NCBI GenBank assembly: GCA_021234535.1
Contig: CM037843.1
Coordinates: forward strand, 14,091,677-14,155,676
DNA from: Stichopus chloronotus
Lineage: Eukaryota > Echinodermata > Holothuroidea > Aspidochirotida > Stichopodidae
Direction: 5' to 3'
Length of the DNA stretch: 64,000 bases
Every line of letters begins with the position of its first letter. Position 1 is the first letter of the stretch. The position numbers were made by a program, and so were the translations under genes. A model generated the notes under the pieces. The model saw only the letters and a program-made list of their open reading frames with translations. It ran no database searches and was not told the DNA's origin. Positions 1-11,041 of the stretch are shown here, in pieces.

Positions 1-142
1 GGGGTTATGAGTTTTTGTCTTTAAGATGTTGCTTAGGGTTAGGCTACTGTAACCTTCTACTGTCCTACAGTAACTTAGTCTTACTTCTGTCCTCCCTTGG
101 AAACTTCAGTGAGACATCAATCAAAGTGGAAGAATTGCCTAC

Positions 143-521
143 CTACAAAAAGTTGCAGTTGATCTTCATCTATTTGGAATGCAGGTCGACCCATCCTACC
201 AGTCCGCACAGTCTCGGCCTGGAAGCCACATTTTCTCGACTTCCTCTGGTCAATAAGTTCACACATTTGCCTGTGTGACTCTAACAAAAGCTCGACAACG
301 TAGCCGGGTATAACGTGTTGATAATCTAATGCATCCTTGCACAAATTGTACATGCGAATTTCATGAAAATCAGCTGGGTTTATTTCCTCCACCTCCGTTT
401 GATTCGCATGTCTGCGGTATTGTTGGAGAGTATTTATGGTGTGATTGATCCTTCGAACAAAATTAGAAATGACTGATTGTTCCACATCCCCACTAACTCC
501 AGGTCCAGATTGTGCCTCCAT
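143..521 (-). CDS. Integrase-core-domain family protein, N-terminal exon (partial)
   Basis: The frame opens with ATG at 521 and runs about 126 codons on the minus strand to a splice donor (GTAGGC after 143, or GTAGGT after 147); past it the frame soon stops. The first ~95 residues are helical and polar, followed by a Thr-Gly-Arg-Met-Gly-Arg-Pro segment and then Phe-Gln-Ile-Asp-Glu-Asp-Gln-Leu-Gln-Leu. That 'GRP-x-(F/L)-x-I-x-x-(E)-Q-L' motif followed by a helix is the usual linker before the helix-turn-helix and DDE integrase core of transposon-derived integrase-domain proteins common in echinoderms, cnidarians and fish. The catalytic part would lie off the left edge. Whether it is a mobile-element gene or a domesticated copy cannot be told. 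Family recognition is from memory of the motif; the splice end is inferred. Confidence 0.6.
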
Positions 522-568
522 TTTCCATGGAACCGTAGGACGTTACATAGCCGCATATCATGTCGTCG

Positions 569-575
569 ATATATA
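569..575 (-). promoter_or_regulatory. TATA-like box upstream of the integrase-type exon
   Basis: Read on the minus strand, TATATAT lies about 48 nt before the ATG at 521. A start site 25-30 nt downstream would leave a leader of about 20 nt. The match is short in an A+T-rich genome, so this is only a suggestion. Confidence 0.15.
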
Positions 576-964
576 CAGCGCGTATTTTCAAACCAGCGCG
601 GGTTCGTGTAAGTCTGCACTACGCCCTCTGTTTTTCGAAGTTTGTCTTTTTTGCAAACTGTCTTTTTCCCCACAAGATGTCTTTTTTTGTCAAGTTGTAC
701 TTTTCTCGGATGTTCTTGGGACGCCGAATGTAATTTTTTAAAACCTTCTTTTTTAATGTGAAATAAGATTGATACGTTCTGTACTTGTTGGTATTGTTGA
801 TACTATTTCAATATTTGCCAATTTGACTAGTGCTATCTATTTAATTGTAATTTCTCTTTATTTTGAAGTGTCACAACAAATTTTATTCTAACATTGCAAA
901 ACTTCATTGATCACATACTTGCTTGTTTGTCATTTAAGAATGTTGGACTTGAAATTTGATTGCA

Positions 965-1345
965 TATAAATGTTCCAAATAGTTGAATTGTTAAGTTCCT
1001 CTCCTTTTCTATTTTATGTTTTTTTGTATTTTATTTCTTTATTTTGATTCATTTTTAATTTTTATTAATTTTTTAACTTAATTTCTTATTTGATTGTCTT
1101 TATTAAATTTTATTATTTATTTTATTTAAGTTACTATCATTTTATTTCATTCTGTTCTATTTGATTTTATGTTATTTTTGTTTATTTTTTCTTTATGGGG
1201 TTATTTCTTTGCTGGACATCTTTTTTTATTGTAAATGTAGTTTGTCAGTGTTTGTTATTTAGGGATTGCTCTGTATTTTTCTTAATTATTTTGTACTCCT
1301 TGGAATGGTTTTTTTTTCATTTTTACTGAAATTTGTTTGTCTTTT
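965..1345. repeat. T-rich low-complexity segment
   Basis: The plus strand is mostly T with interspersed A and isolated G, without a fixed period. It could be an old poly-T or retroposon-tail-derived tract, but no element body is visible on either side. Confidence 0.6.
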
Positions 1346-1737
1346 TCGACTTCATTTTGTGTTCTAACATTTTTATAATTATTGTCTTTTTTGCCCTGTT
1401 GGCCGCCCATAGATCCACAACATTTTTTCGTTCGTGTAATATGAAATGAACCGTCGTTTTATGAATATAGGATAACAGCTGTAAAATTTCAAACTGCGTT
1501 CCGACGTTGAGCGCAGTTCTTCCGTCTACCTTCTCAGTGAGGACAACGAATAGGTGACCTGAAAACGTGTCGGTGTGCAAAATATAATCGTGTGAGCGAG
1601 AAGGGGGGGGGGGAGGGAAGAAATGTCCGAATTAAGTATTAATATATTTGAAAATGGAGCTCGGTTTGAAAACATGTCAACAAAAGCTAAGTTAAAACCA
1701 TAAATAGACACATATTCGTCGTAAGATCGTTTAGTCC

Positions 1738-2114
1738 TTAAAGGGGCTCATTGAGTTGATATCAGTAAAAATTGCGGTGATTTTGAAGTATACAAACACA
1801 CGACAATACTCACAATTAGCATAATTAATCAAGTTTCACATCCAATAGTTATATGAAAACTGTCAATTTTTTTCGAATTTTTGACCGTTACTTGCTCTGA
1901 TTGTGTGCATGTGAATGTACTAATGTGAAAATGTCTGGTCACAAAGTTTCAAAAACCAAATTTAATTGTTGGTTACTCACTCATTAATGTTCCAACGTAT
2001 GTAAAACTTTGGGATCCTTTTAGTTTGACTGTTTGTCATAAGTTTGTGAAGGAAACTTGACCGGTTTAGAAAAATTGAGTGAATTTCACAAAACAACTCA
2101 ATGAGCCTCTTTAA
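1738..2114 (+). mobile_element. TTAA-flanked MITE, family A copy 1
   Basis: The 377-bp unit begins TTAAAGGGGCTCATTGAG and ends with its near-perfect inverse, CTCAATGAGCCTCTTTAA, giving about 20-bp terminal inverted repeats with a TTAA at each end that fits a target duplication. The interior is non-coding and aligns along its length with 13084-13451; 45810-46170 is a diverged inverted copy. TTAA duplications are known for piggyBac and Kolobok transposons; the termini do not let me choose. Confidence 0.8.
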
Positions 2115-3437
2115 TGTACCCGACTCATTTTTGAAGCCTGAAATGGAACAAAATGTCGCCTTAAAAACATAATTAATTTAATCGATTATTTCAGGATAGC
2201 GTATGTCAAAAAATATACAATAATAATAAAGAATTATTAAAACAAAGACTTGTGACCTTCAATTAGCAATGATCAGAAATGTTTTCACCGTCCTAGGGGG
2301 TCCACTTCCGTCGTTTTGCATCGCATTGCGAAACAACAAGTCAGTATAATCCTACCGGATGTTTTATCGATTGAACACTGCAGGTTGTTATATTCTTGTC
2401 TCACCGCGCGATTGAACTTACATATCACAAAACGATGTTTACTATTGACCGTTGTTTATTGATGTGCATTGTCCATATTTGTCCCTTGTATTTGTTTCTT
2501 TATTGTTGTCAATTGTCTCATCATTCATTTAACAACAGTCTTTATTTCCGACTTTCTTATTGTAGGTCACTCCCACGGAGATTTACAGAAGTACATTTCC
2601 CTTTGTTGACGCCCAAACCAGTGTATGTAAATAAAAGTAAGACAAAGAATACAAATAAAAAACTTTAATTGATTCTTTCCGTGCTTTCTCTAGTGTGAGA
2701 TTACCAATTCTGTCACAATGAACTTTACCAGTGTGCTTTTCTACAGTATTCAATGCCAGATATGCGACATCGTAATCTGAATTTGGAACCGCACCCTTTC
2801 TCTCCTGGATTTAAAAAGTAAATATTTCCGTAGCTCAAAATCGATACTGCAAACTGACTTTTTAAAACGATCAGTTTTGTCGTCCTGCCTCGCAGACCTT
2901 CAATAGAGCTGATGAGTATTATTTGCATGCGTTTGTTTAATTATTATTATTTTCTTGGGGGGGGGGGCTTTAACTATTTTCACTTCCCAAACTTAAAAAT
3001 GACTCATCTCGATGGACAATTAATGTAGGTCATCCCGTCAACACGTTGTCCACCCCATCTGATTTTAAATTAAGTCTTCTTTTCAATTGTCCATCCTTGG
3101 ACACATCTTCATTCTCTTTTTCCCCGGTATAGAAATTTAGATCTCTCCTTTCAAGGTTATTCATTAAAAGAACATATAAGTGGATGTCACTTATGTCAGT
3201 ATAAAGCCTTTAAGTTCTTAAAGGGGCTTACATAGTCTTTGGAGTGAATAGGCATATGCGGTGTGAAAAGGGTCATTGCATCCTGACAACCAGTCATATT
3301 GTCAAGGATGATGCAATTACCCTCCGCAAACTTACCCTCTTCCGGCGCCGTAAGGTTTGTATAGATTCGTTAAAGGGTTAACATAGCGGCTGACTCCTTA
3401 CGGATGAAGTACAAACGTATATAGGCAATGTACTTAC
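2115..3437. other. Mostly non-genic stretch
   Basis: This holds an 11-G run at 2957-2967 and two short similar segments, TTAAAGGGGCTTACATAG near 3218 and TTAAAGGGTTAACATAG near 3371, which resemble the start of the TTAA elements without a matching right end. A 90-codon plus frame at 2396 lacks an ATG. Nothing else is supportable apart from the possible exon at 2566. Confidence 0.4.
2566..2634 (+). CDS. Possible 3'-terminal exon with polyadenylation signals
   Basis: A pyrimidine-rich acceptor ending TTATTGTAG at 2565 is followed by a 22-codon open frame (starting Val-Thr-Pro-Thr-Glu-Ile) that stops at TAA 2632-2634. AATAAA occurs at 2630-2635 and 2654-2659. No upstream partner exon is seen and no protein family is recognised, so it may be chance. 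Confidence 0.12.
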   Translation, partial: VTPTEIYRSTFPFVDAQTSVCK

Positions 3438-3516
3438 ATTTCAGGAGAAGGAGGATGGGGTCACGTGGTCCTCCGGGGTGGATATGACCATCAGTCCCCT
3501 CAAGATGGAAAATAAC
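3438..3516 (-). CDS. Candidate internal coding exon, unknown protein
   Basis: On the minus strand a good acceptor (TTTATTTTCAG) is followed by 79 nt that end at a textbook donor, GTAAGT. One frame is open throughout (26 codons, starting Val-Ile-Phe-His-Leu-Glu-Gly) and includes His-Pro-Gly-Gly-Pro-Arg-Asp-Pro. The segment is more G+C-rich than its flanks. The opposite strand is also open in the same codon register after an acceptor at 3444, so strand is not certain. The family is not recognised. Confidence 0.3.
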
Positions 3517-5239
3517 CTGAAAATAAACTTGCGAAAGTTTCATCTTCTTTTCGCAATATGTCGTTAGAATGACCTTGACGTTTGCATTCGGATCATTTTG
3601 TCTGGGGTTTACTGGTCCGTGAGATATCCCCTATCTAGGGAAAATTGAATGAGTTTTGCGATTGACTGAACTGCAGCCATTGAAAATTACAAACCTTAAC
3701 TTCAAACATTTGTAAGAAAATTTAAAAAAAGTGCTGCTTGTTTAAAATGCACATCAAATGCACATTAAACACACTCATTGAACATATGTCCGACCACCAA
3801 CCGTCCTGACCGGCCGACCGGCCGGCACTCATTGCTTGTCACTTCAACAAGTATAGGTATATGTAAAGAAGAGAACTGAGTTTAGATTATGTTAATATCT
3901 TCTTTTTATTTTAGATTTCTTCATTGCTCATTTTCATTGACTTGACAATAGCAGACAAATATCCGAATACGAAAACATCTTCCTTTACTGAATATTGTAA
4001 AAGGACACTATTTTTTGTGGTTTTGTTTTTTCTCAGTTCAATTTAAATAAAAGATTTAATGTTGATTCAATGATGCATTTTTTTTTTGTTTCTCTCCCTT
4101 AAAAGTGGGAACCTACATGCTGTAATAATAATACAATAAGCCCTACTTTAAATGTTTTGCAGAGGATTGATTCTGACAACAATGAATCAGAGATTAATTG
4201 TTGAACAGCGGTCATAATATAAATTATAGCATTGGACGTCTCAGTATCTTCGCCGATCGTGTTTGCTCTTTTCTAGACCCTTCACATAATCCGAAATTTA
4301 TGATTCTGTCAATATAATCCAAGGATATTTCATTCTTTTTACTTACTTTTTATCTGTTCCTTTCTCTTCGACCTCGTTTTTGTTCATCACAAAGAGACAT
4401 GAGCTTCTGAGTAATTGTTACCATGTGATGACTCATTTGATCTGTCCGCAGTCTATTGTAATACCGTGTACGTGCTAAACCAATCAATTCATCGCCCGGT
4501 TACGTCACAGTGTTTATGCTTGTGTGCCTACGTGTGTGTGTGAGTGCTACGCTTGCAGCTGGAGGAGGGAGGGGGGGGGGGGGGGGCTTGACAAGTATAT
4601 AGTTGTGGTGACTTTGCAGACCTTTTCTGTGCCGTCTCCCTCAATATGAACCACGACATTGAAGTTCGGGAAGACGTTAAAATTGCAAAATTGACCAGGC
4701 TCCGGAAACAGAAACCACAAGTTAAATTCGATTGATATATGTTTAATTAGCGGTGGGATATGTATATAATTGAGGACATTTAAAAATAATTTAAAGCATA
4801 TTTTTCTGTCAACCGAGGGTATTGTTTTTAAAAATCGTTGGCTGTCAAGTCAGGCTGCAGTAGTTTACCCTTTTTTTAAGTATATATGACCAGCATCCCT
4901 GGTGTGCCTATAGGTGCATCATTTAGATAAGAAAAAAAAAAACGAATAGCATTACTGTAAAATGTTTCAACTATATCTGCATACCTATTACTTATTAATA
5001 GCCCGTAGATACTCGAATATAACCAGAACTACAAATCATGGCCCTATTGAAGAGTCTTTGAAATCCCACGCCGTCTCCAGATGTCTCTGTAATAAATGAT
5101 TGTTTTACTAATAATTTAATAATTTTAATAATTTACTGTTGTCCGAACAATGTACGTGTGATGCTTATGTATCCGCACAATGTACGTTAAGGTCGTGTAA
5201 TGTACATCTCAAAAGGACGCTTTCCTCAAAAGTTGCAAG
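3517..5239. other. Non-genic stretch with simple-sequence tracts
   Basis: A C+G-rich imperfect repeat (GACCGGCCGACCGGCCGGC) lies at 3808-3826. A purine-G tract at 4562-4586 ends in a run of 16 G. The rest is unique-looking A+T-rich DNA with no frame I would call. Confidence 0.45.
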
Positions 5240-5580
5240 AGTGAAACTGGCCTGAATGAAAATTCTTTGGAATTGTGTTTCTATCCATAACATTTTTTTT
5301 TTGTCATTTTGAGATATGGCTTTTCAAAGTTTGATGAAAATGCAAATGTGATGACGTGAGTAATTTCTTTTGATGGGAATATGTATATTTTCTATTAATT
5401 ACTGATTTTAAAATTGGTAATTGATTTCAATATTTGCAAAGGAGAAAATGCATGCGTCCAAACCAAACCCTCGGGGCATATAAAATTCTTAATTGTCCTT
5501 GAAATAAAGATTAAGTAAACAGAGGCCAACATGAGACGTATCACGCCAGTTCCTCTCTTGACGTCATAAATCTGCATACA
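5240..5580 (-). repeat. Dispersed repeat family D, inverted copy
   Basis: The reverse complement matches 16828-17500: both contain TGACGTCAAGAGAGG, a following TTAMCTTTATTTC block, AGGACAA, and ATATGCCCC before a G-rich segment. The match is patchy as expected for an old insertion. No terminal repeats or coding capacity are visible, so the element class is unknown. Confidence 0.6.
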
Positions 5581-5808
5581 TAGTCAATGTTATGGTGCAG
5601 GTATATGGACTCTGATTGTAATATTGTCAATATTTGATGGATTTTGGTGCAATTTCTGGATGTTCTTAATATATTTAATACATCCAATATTCCAAAATGC
5701 CATTTTCAAGTCACATAACCTTTTAAAACGATGCATACTGACACCTGCTTGGAAGGTTAGCTCGACTACAGTATGCTGTCACTAGGCTCTTAAAACTAGT
5801 CCAGTGGT

Positions 5809-6105
5809 TCTCAATGTAGTTCCTGCCTCTTGCCCGGGGGGGGGGGGTGGGGTGGGGTGGGGTGGAAGTGCCAGGTGGACTGTACAGATCACGAGGGGAA
5901 TGGGAGGGAGTGTCGGCACTGATTTTGGGGATCCCTGGAAATTACGACAAATTACCACAGGGCACTGTAGGGCACAAGTCATCCAGGGGTCTGTTGGCCC
6001 CTCCGCTTTGCTTCTGATTCTTTAATTATCCTTTTTGTCTGAAAAAATCTCCAAATTTCACTATTTGGGCGCAATCCCACAGGACCTCCATCGGACCCCC
6101 ACCGA
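5809..6105 (+). mobile_element. hAT-like element remnant
   Basis: CAGTGGTTCTCAA at 5810 is a classical hAT-superfamily terminal inverted repeat sequence. No matching right end (TTGAGAACCACTG) occurs nearby, so the right boundary is a guess and the copy is truncated or decayed. A G-rich tract lies close to the terminus. Open frames here on both strands are low-complexity and non-coding. Confidence 0.3.
5836..5874 (+). repeat. G-quadruplex-prone tract
   Basis: A run of 12 G is followed by several GGGGT units on the plus strand, giving more than four closely spaced G-tracts. This pattern can fold as a quadruplex; folding itself is not shown. Confidence 0.6.
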
Positions 6106-6139
6106 ATGAATAGAGGTATAACCCGTTACCTCATATCAG

Positions 6140-6291
6140 CCAATCCTCTGATGATATCATACATGATAAGGTTTCATCGAAGAAACAAACCCTAACCATG
6201 ATGGTATCTCTCGATATCACCTCATGTTCTATCATGCAGAAAAGGGTATTCTCGAGATATGATTTTAGCACATGATGGAAATTCTGTGAGG
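6140..6291 (+). repeat. Local direct duplication, copy 1
   Basis: About 152 bp, starting CCAATCC and ending GAAATTCTGTGAGG, recurs at 6475-6625 with scattered substitutions. The block has several ATCATG/CATGAT near-palindromes and contains TTTCATCGAAG and ACAAACCCTAACC. No coding capacity is seen. Confidence 0.75.
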
Positions 6292-6474
6292 ACTAGATGC
6301 TCATGACCGTACTTCACTGTTCATATGCTATTTGTCAATTAATTGGCTGCTTCACGACTTGTGATTGCATAATGAACTGTAGCAAGACTTGGCAATTTGA
6401 TTCAGTACGGCCTCATGACGCCAAACTACTTGACCTGACTTGTTGAATATTCAGCGTTACATCATAATTTCCAG

Positions 6475-6625
6475 CCAATTCTCACATGATATCATACATG
6501 ATGAGGTTTCATCGAAGGAACAAACCCTAACCTTTATGGTACGTCCGATATCACCTCATGTTCTATCATGCAGATAACTGTGTTCTCGAGACATGATTTT
6601 AGCATATTATGGAAATTCTGTGAGG
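6475..6625 (+). repeat. Local direct duplication, copy 2
   Basis: Second copy of the 6140-6291 block, offset by 335 bp. The ~180 bp between the copies is unrelated to the unit, so this is a separated duplication or two copies of one dispersed repeat, not a simple tandem array. Confidence 0.75.
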
Positions 6626-6889
6626 TATCAGGTGTAATTTCTACCAATTGCCAACATGCCTTCACAGTGATAGGCCTACATATCTAATTCTACTGCGCTG
6701 ATGGAGATGAATTTCCTTATCCTATACATGTGAAGATGTTGTCATAGAAAGGTGAATTTCTTTGTGACTAGTTCCTTCAAAAGGCACATTGCTTAATAGG
6801 CGCACGAACCTAGTGATAATTTCAGCTGGATGCTTCACGCAAATTAAGTCTGTATCGTAATGTTGTTTAGTTGATGTTTGCAACTAAGG

Positions 6890-7484
6890 TTAACAAGGAT
6901 TGACCACTGAAGGAAACTGATGTTTCATATTCATGTTTAATGGGGAATATTCTTATATCTTATTTTGATAAAAGCCATTTCTCACAGGCATGTTCGGTTC
7001 GAAAGTTCGGAATTTTTAAGGAGTACGTTTTTCAGAATGGTGCATTGCAGAATGGGGGACTTGTGGCGTCACCCGGGCACAACTACATGAACATCCTTTG
7101 TGTTTCTTGATAATCTTAACTGTCTTAAAAGAAACATTACAAGAGTTAAAGAAATTTGACCGAAATTTCCAAAATATTTTAAGATACATTTACAATTTAC
7201 TCAGTCTACATTTTCACTTGTGTCAAGTTTTAAGATTAAACGAGGGCTTCAATTGCAAAGAAAAATTAAAAAATTCTTGCAATAAGCTGCCTCTGTTATA
7301 TGGTATTTTGTCAATCCTGAGGCAACTTGAAATCTTGCTTGACCTGAAAACTCTTTCTTCTTCAAACAGCAATATCTTGAGTTAGGAGCAAGATATTGGC
7401 ACAGGGTTTGAAATTCCTGCAGTGGAAAATTATCCTCTTTCATGAAGAGCCCGTTCAATTGTCAATAAAATATGCTTTTGATGG
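6890..7484 (+). mobile_element. Dispersed element family C, copy 1
   Basis: It aligns end to end with 31228-31772. Shared blocks include GACCACTGAAGG near the left end, GAGGGCTTCA, TTGAGGCAACT and CAGCAATATCTTGAGT, and the right ends share CAATTGTCA. The left end lies at TTAA here; the right TTAA is degraded. Open frames at 7098-7458 fall within the repeat, are not conserved as coding and were dismissed. Confidence 0.65.
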
Positions 7485-8111
7485 GTGCACCCTCAGTAAC
7501 GAGAGAGTGAGATGATTTCAGTTGTTTCTGCACACCCTTCATGCTAAAAAAGTCAGCACTCTCGAGTTTTTTAAACTACACGGTAGATGGTGGCACAGTC
7601 ATTCAAGATCATTCCTGAAGCCAGTTACATGTAGCCGCAAGGTATCAAATATGAAAATTAAAATAGTGTGGTTAGCTCCGATTGTTTTGGCGTTCTAATC
7701 TCGACGGGAACTAAAAATATCAATATAAGGGTAAAAGTGCATCGTTGAAGAAAAAGTAAAAACGGACAAAGCTAATATATCTAATACTAACATGGAAAGG
7801 ACAAAGGGGAAAATGAACAGAGGAAAACAAGCCTTTTACTCGACACCGCTCATTTTATAATGTTTATTCTACACCGCTTAACAAAACTTTGCAGAGACTA
7901 TAGATGTAAGCAGATGTAGTCGCAGATAGGTCGATTATCTCAAACTGGATCCGTCGCTAACTTTTATCGTTTGATCATGTGACCCGGTTTTTGTGAATCT
8001 CATGTAATAATAACATAATCCAGTATTTGTGGCTGTAAATATCAGACATTGCAACCTCATCATAATACAACAGGAATTTGAAAGGAAACGTCCATGATCC
8101 CGCCATCTCCA
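7485..8111. other. Non-genic stretch
   Basis: Unique-looking A+T-rich sequence. I see no credible open frame, repeat match or structure. Confidence 0.4.
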
Positions 8112-8280
8112 GTGTCAGCACAGTTGTTAACACTGAATAAGTGTTCAAATCCTCACAAGGAAGGAAGAAGAGGAGGAGGGGGGGGGGAGTATTTTGTGAT
8201 TTTAGGCCCCCCTCAGCATCACTCTGTCAAGGTTGATCAGAGACAAACCATGCAGTCACTTTCAGGAACTGTGCTGACAC
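8112..8280. mobile_element. Small inverted-repeat element
   Basis: GTGTCAGCACAGTT at 8112-8125 and its exact inverse AACTGTGCTGACAC at 8267-8280 bracket 141 bp that include a purine-rich tract with 10 G (8178-8187). Perfect 14-bp arms suggest a miniature transposon. No second copy is present and no clear flanking duplication is seen. Confidence 0.35.
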
Positions 8281-8313
8281 GTCATTTAACTTTGTACACT
8301 ATGAGACATTGAT

Positions 8314-8395
8314 GTGGCTAGGCCGGCTTAGGCCAGCGGTAGATCACCTGCCGAGTGGCACAACAAGATCCTTCGAGAAGAGAGGTATACGGGGT
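8314..8395 (+). repeat. tRNA-derived SINE-like segment
   Basis: TTAGGCCAGCGGTAGATCACC resembles a Pol III A box region of a tRNA (TRGCNNAGYNGGT). A weak B-box-like GATCCTTCGAGAAG follows about 35 nt later. It does not fold as a complete tRNA, so it would be a SINE head or relic. A 94-codon reverse frame over 8318-8602 probably reflects this repeat and not a gene. Confidence 0.25.
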
Positions 8396-8872
8396 AAGAG
8401 ACTGCATTTTCATGCAAGTTTCTGAGATTTCTTTTCTCGTATTTGGTTTGATCCCCTGAAACGTCGCCCCCTGCACATAATTGCTCACCCTGTCCACCTG
8501 CTTGTTACAATGAATGATGAGAGGTGAGGAGTCTCGGGCTGCCTCACCCCTCCTCATCATGATAACTTTGTCCGGGAAACTCACCCCTCCCGGTAGAAGC
8601 ACGTGAATCTATCAGTTATCATCGTGATACCCCGCGTCGTTGTCGTATTAAGAATCCTCGTATTCTGTTATTTTGTCGTGTTGTTGGCAATGATTTTAAG
8701 TAGTTTGGTAATTTGCATAGGAATATGATCTTTATAATGACGTCATACCATTCATATGCGATGAAATCGGAAGCCCAATAGAATAGGATTTTATTGTTCA
8801 TACGCAACTGCCCTTCTTACGGTGGCTAAAATAGTTTAAGGGCATCCCACCTTAACCGCACACCTTACTTAC

Positions 8873-8930
8873 ACTTTGCTCTCTTCCATCCTTTCGATGC
8901 CTATTTTATTTATTACCTGTAATATTCTAC
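8873..8930 (-). CDS. Low-confidence splice-bounded open segment
   Basis: Minus-strand acceptor CTCATTTCAG and donor GTAAGT bracket 58 nt with one open frame (including Asn-Lys-Ile-Gly-Ile-Glu-Arg-Met). The acceptor has a poor pyrimidine tract. Chance pairings of this quality are expected in a window this size. Confidence 0.13.
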
Positions 8931-11041
8931 CTGAAATGAGCTGTATGAGCATCATCGTTTTTTATCCTCATTTTTTTTAATCAAGTTATCTCTTCTTCAT
9001 CCCCTCACCCTACTTTACATCGCATAAGTGTGCGCCCCCCCCCCCTTCTATCTCTCTTCCACTCCAACAGGCACCATTATTCTCTCGTCATGCTCGACAT
9101 TGCATCCTATCACACATTCACCTATATATATTTTCCCCAGCAAACCTTCAAATTTTAAAACCTAGACTGACACACCCCACCTCTTCTCTCTGAGCGGGAT
9201 AGTCGACCCGACCGCATATTCGCCAAGATTCAGGTCACACCGTAACGAGGCGAGATGCTCGTTTGTGCGTGGTAACCTTCATCCGCGCCACTACACAGAT
9301 GTCTATCAAAGAAAATTTTCCAATCGAGTGCTCCAAACATACGCCAAATAATCGATATCTTTTCTTAACCTCCGTTTTATCTGAATAAATGATTAAATAT
9401 TTCACACCCTCATTTTGTTTCTACCCCAAGAATGGCACCTTAAAAAACCTGGCAAATTGTCAATACAACTTTTAATTCATAATTGACCACCCTAGTGTGA
9501 GTGTGTGTTTTATTATTATTTTTATTGTTTTTTTTCTGCAATGCTTGGGAATTTTCTCATCTGCAGTTGTCATAATTTGATAGGCAACAATAAATATTCT
9601 TGCATATGAAAACTAATATTTTCCTTTGCTATGTACTATAAACGCTTTCTCTAAAAAAAGAAAAGAAAGTGCTACTTTTGACGGCACCCACTTGAGATTT
9701 CAATGTATTGCCAAAAAAAAAGTATGGTACGCATCGTTTTACAACTTTTCAATCTGTAAATGTAAATATTAGTTAAAAAAAATGTGTTTTTTGTTCTTTA
9801 TACTTTATGATAATTTCGAAACGCTGAAGGGATTCCTGGTAATATAACTCGTTAATGTAGGTGACTAAAATATAATAATATATAACATCTCTATGACACT
9901 GCCCTACAAATGTTTCTGTTGGTATACTACAGACACACGCACACCGCACACACACACACACACACAAAGCCGTACACTTGTTTGAACGCGACCTTTGAAG
10001 ATGGATGTGTTGTTTTTGTCCCTATTAAACACCCCCCCCCCCACTCACAATAGCGGTGGGGAGGCCCACTTGAAACTGACACAGCAAAAACGTAGCAAAA
10101 ATAATATTATGGACGTAGTCATAAAGAAATCTTAATGGCAGTTCTAAAATTTCAAGAAAGGCATTTTCGAATAACTTAACTCCTGGACTGCAACAATACT
10201 GGAGGTCACCGCCATTATTTGTCAACAATATGAACTTGTACAATGACATAGAAAAAAAAAAAAAGCTTCCATGGGTGGTAATAGCTTAAAGTAGTATCTT
10301 CGCATTTGCGAATATGCGATTCATAACATTACATATAGAATTTTAACATAACTTTAATATTACTTCATTTTTTTTTTGTTCCAAAGGGATGATTAGAATA
10401 TACTGTAATTGTGAATTAAACCAATGTAAAATGACTTGTCAACAGAGCAAGCATGAACTTCTTTTCTGGTTTGCTTTTTTTTTCTTTTTTGTCAGTGCTT
10501 TATTTGCGACCAGATTGCATCTTCCCTCAGGCTGTTTTTGGAAGATGGAGATAAGCCCTCCGAGCTGCTACATTGTTTTCATCACTGATAGGAAACCAGT
10601 CTATACCCTTTTCTTCTTCTTACGAACTAATTCCTAGGGTCTGGAGAATAAACCTGAATATACAAATATAGGCATATTATAATCCTCGATATGATTATGA
10701 TTGTTATTATTATTATAGATTTTACCAAGTCTCATGAGTTAGTTCATTTCTAGGACAGGTCACGTGAAGATTTTCACATTCTTTGAAGAACTTTAGGTAT
10801 GATTGATTTTCTCCTTAGTCAATGTTAGCATTTGTTGTAAACGTAAGAGAATAAAAACAGTGAGTCAGGCAGCAAGGATAAGGAATGGTTTCACAACTTC
10901 ACTATTGAGGCCGAAGTGCCGTTTGCATGCCCTCTGATCCCCTCCAGCCCCTCCCCTTCCCTCCGTGAAGGCAGGTTTCCTTTCAAAACCCATCTCACAA
11001 GAGGTCAGATAGTAGTTCTACCTTCTCTGACATACAATCGG
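8931..11041. other. Non-genic stretch with simple repeats
   Basis: It includes an 11-C run at 9035-9045, a CA microsatellite at 9946-9967, and an 11-C run at 10032-10042. A 74-codon minus frame starts with ATG at 10249 and reaches a GTGAGT donor near 10043; it is A+T-rich and unrecognised. The remainder shows nothing definite. Confidence 0.4.
9946..9967. repeat. CA microsatellite
   Basis: About ten CA units, preceded by an interrupted CACAC tract. It creates a Cys-Val-rich false frame on the minus strand. Confidence 0.9.

Larger units (their letters stand above)
522..1737. other. Non-genic A+T-rich stretch
   Basis: From about 965 to 1345 the plus strand is strongly T-rich low-complexity DNA. 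At 1323-1580 an 85-codon minus-strand frame starts with ATG and has somewhat higher G+C than its flanks, but I recognise no family in it and see no splice signals. An 11-G run lies at 1603-1613. Confidence 0.5.

Noticed and set aside
7098..7458. Open frames on both strands
   Set aside because: They lie in dispersed element C and are not preserved in the second copy.
8314..8395. Functional tRNA gene
   Set aside because: A-box match is fair but the B box and acceptor stem do not form; kept as SINE-like only.
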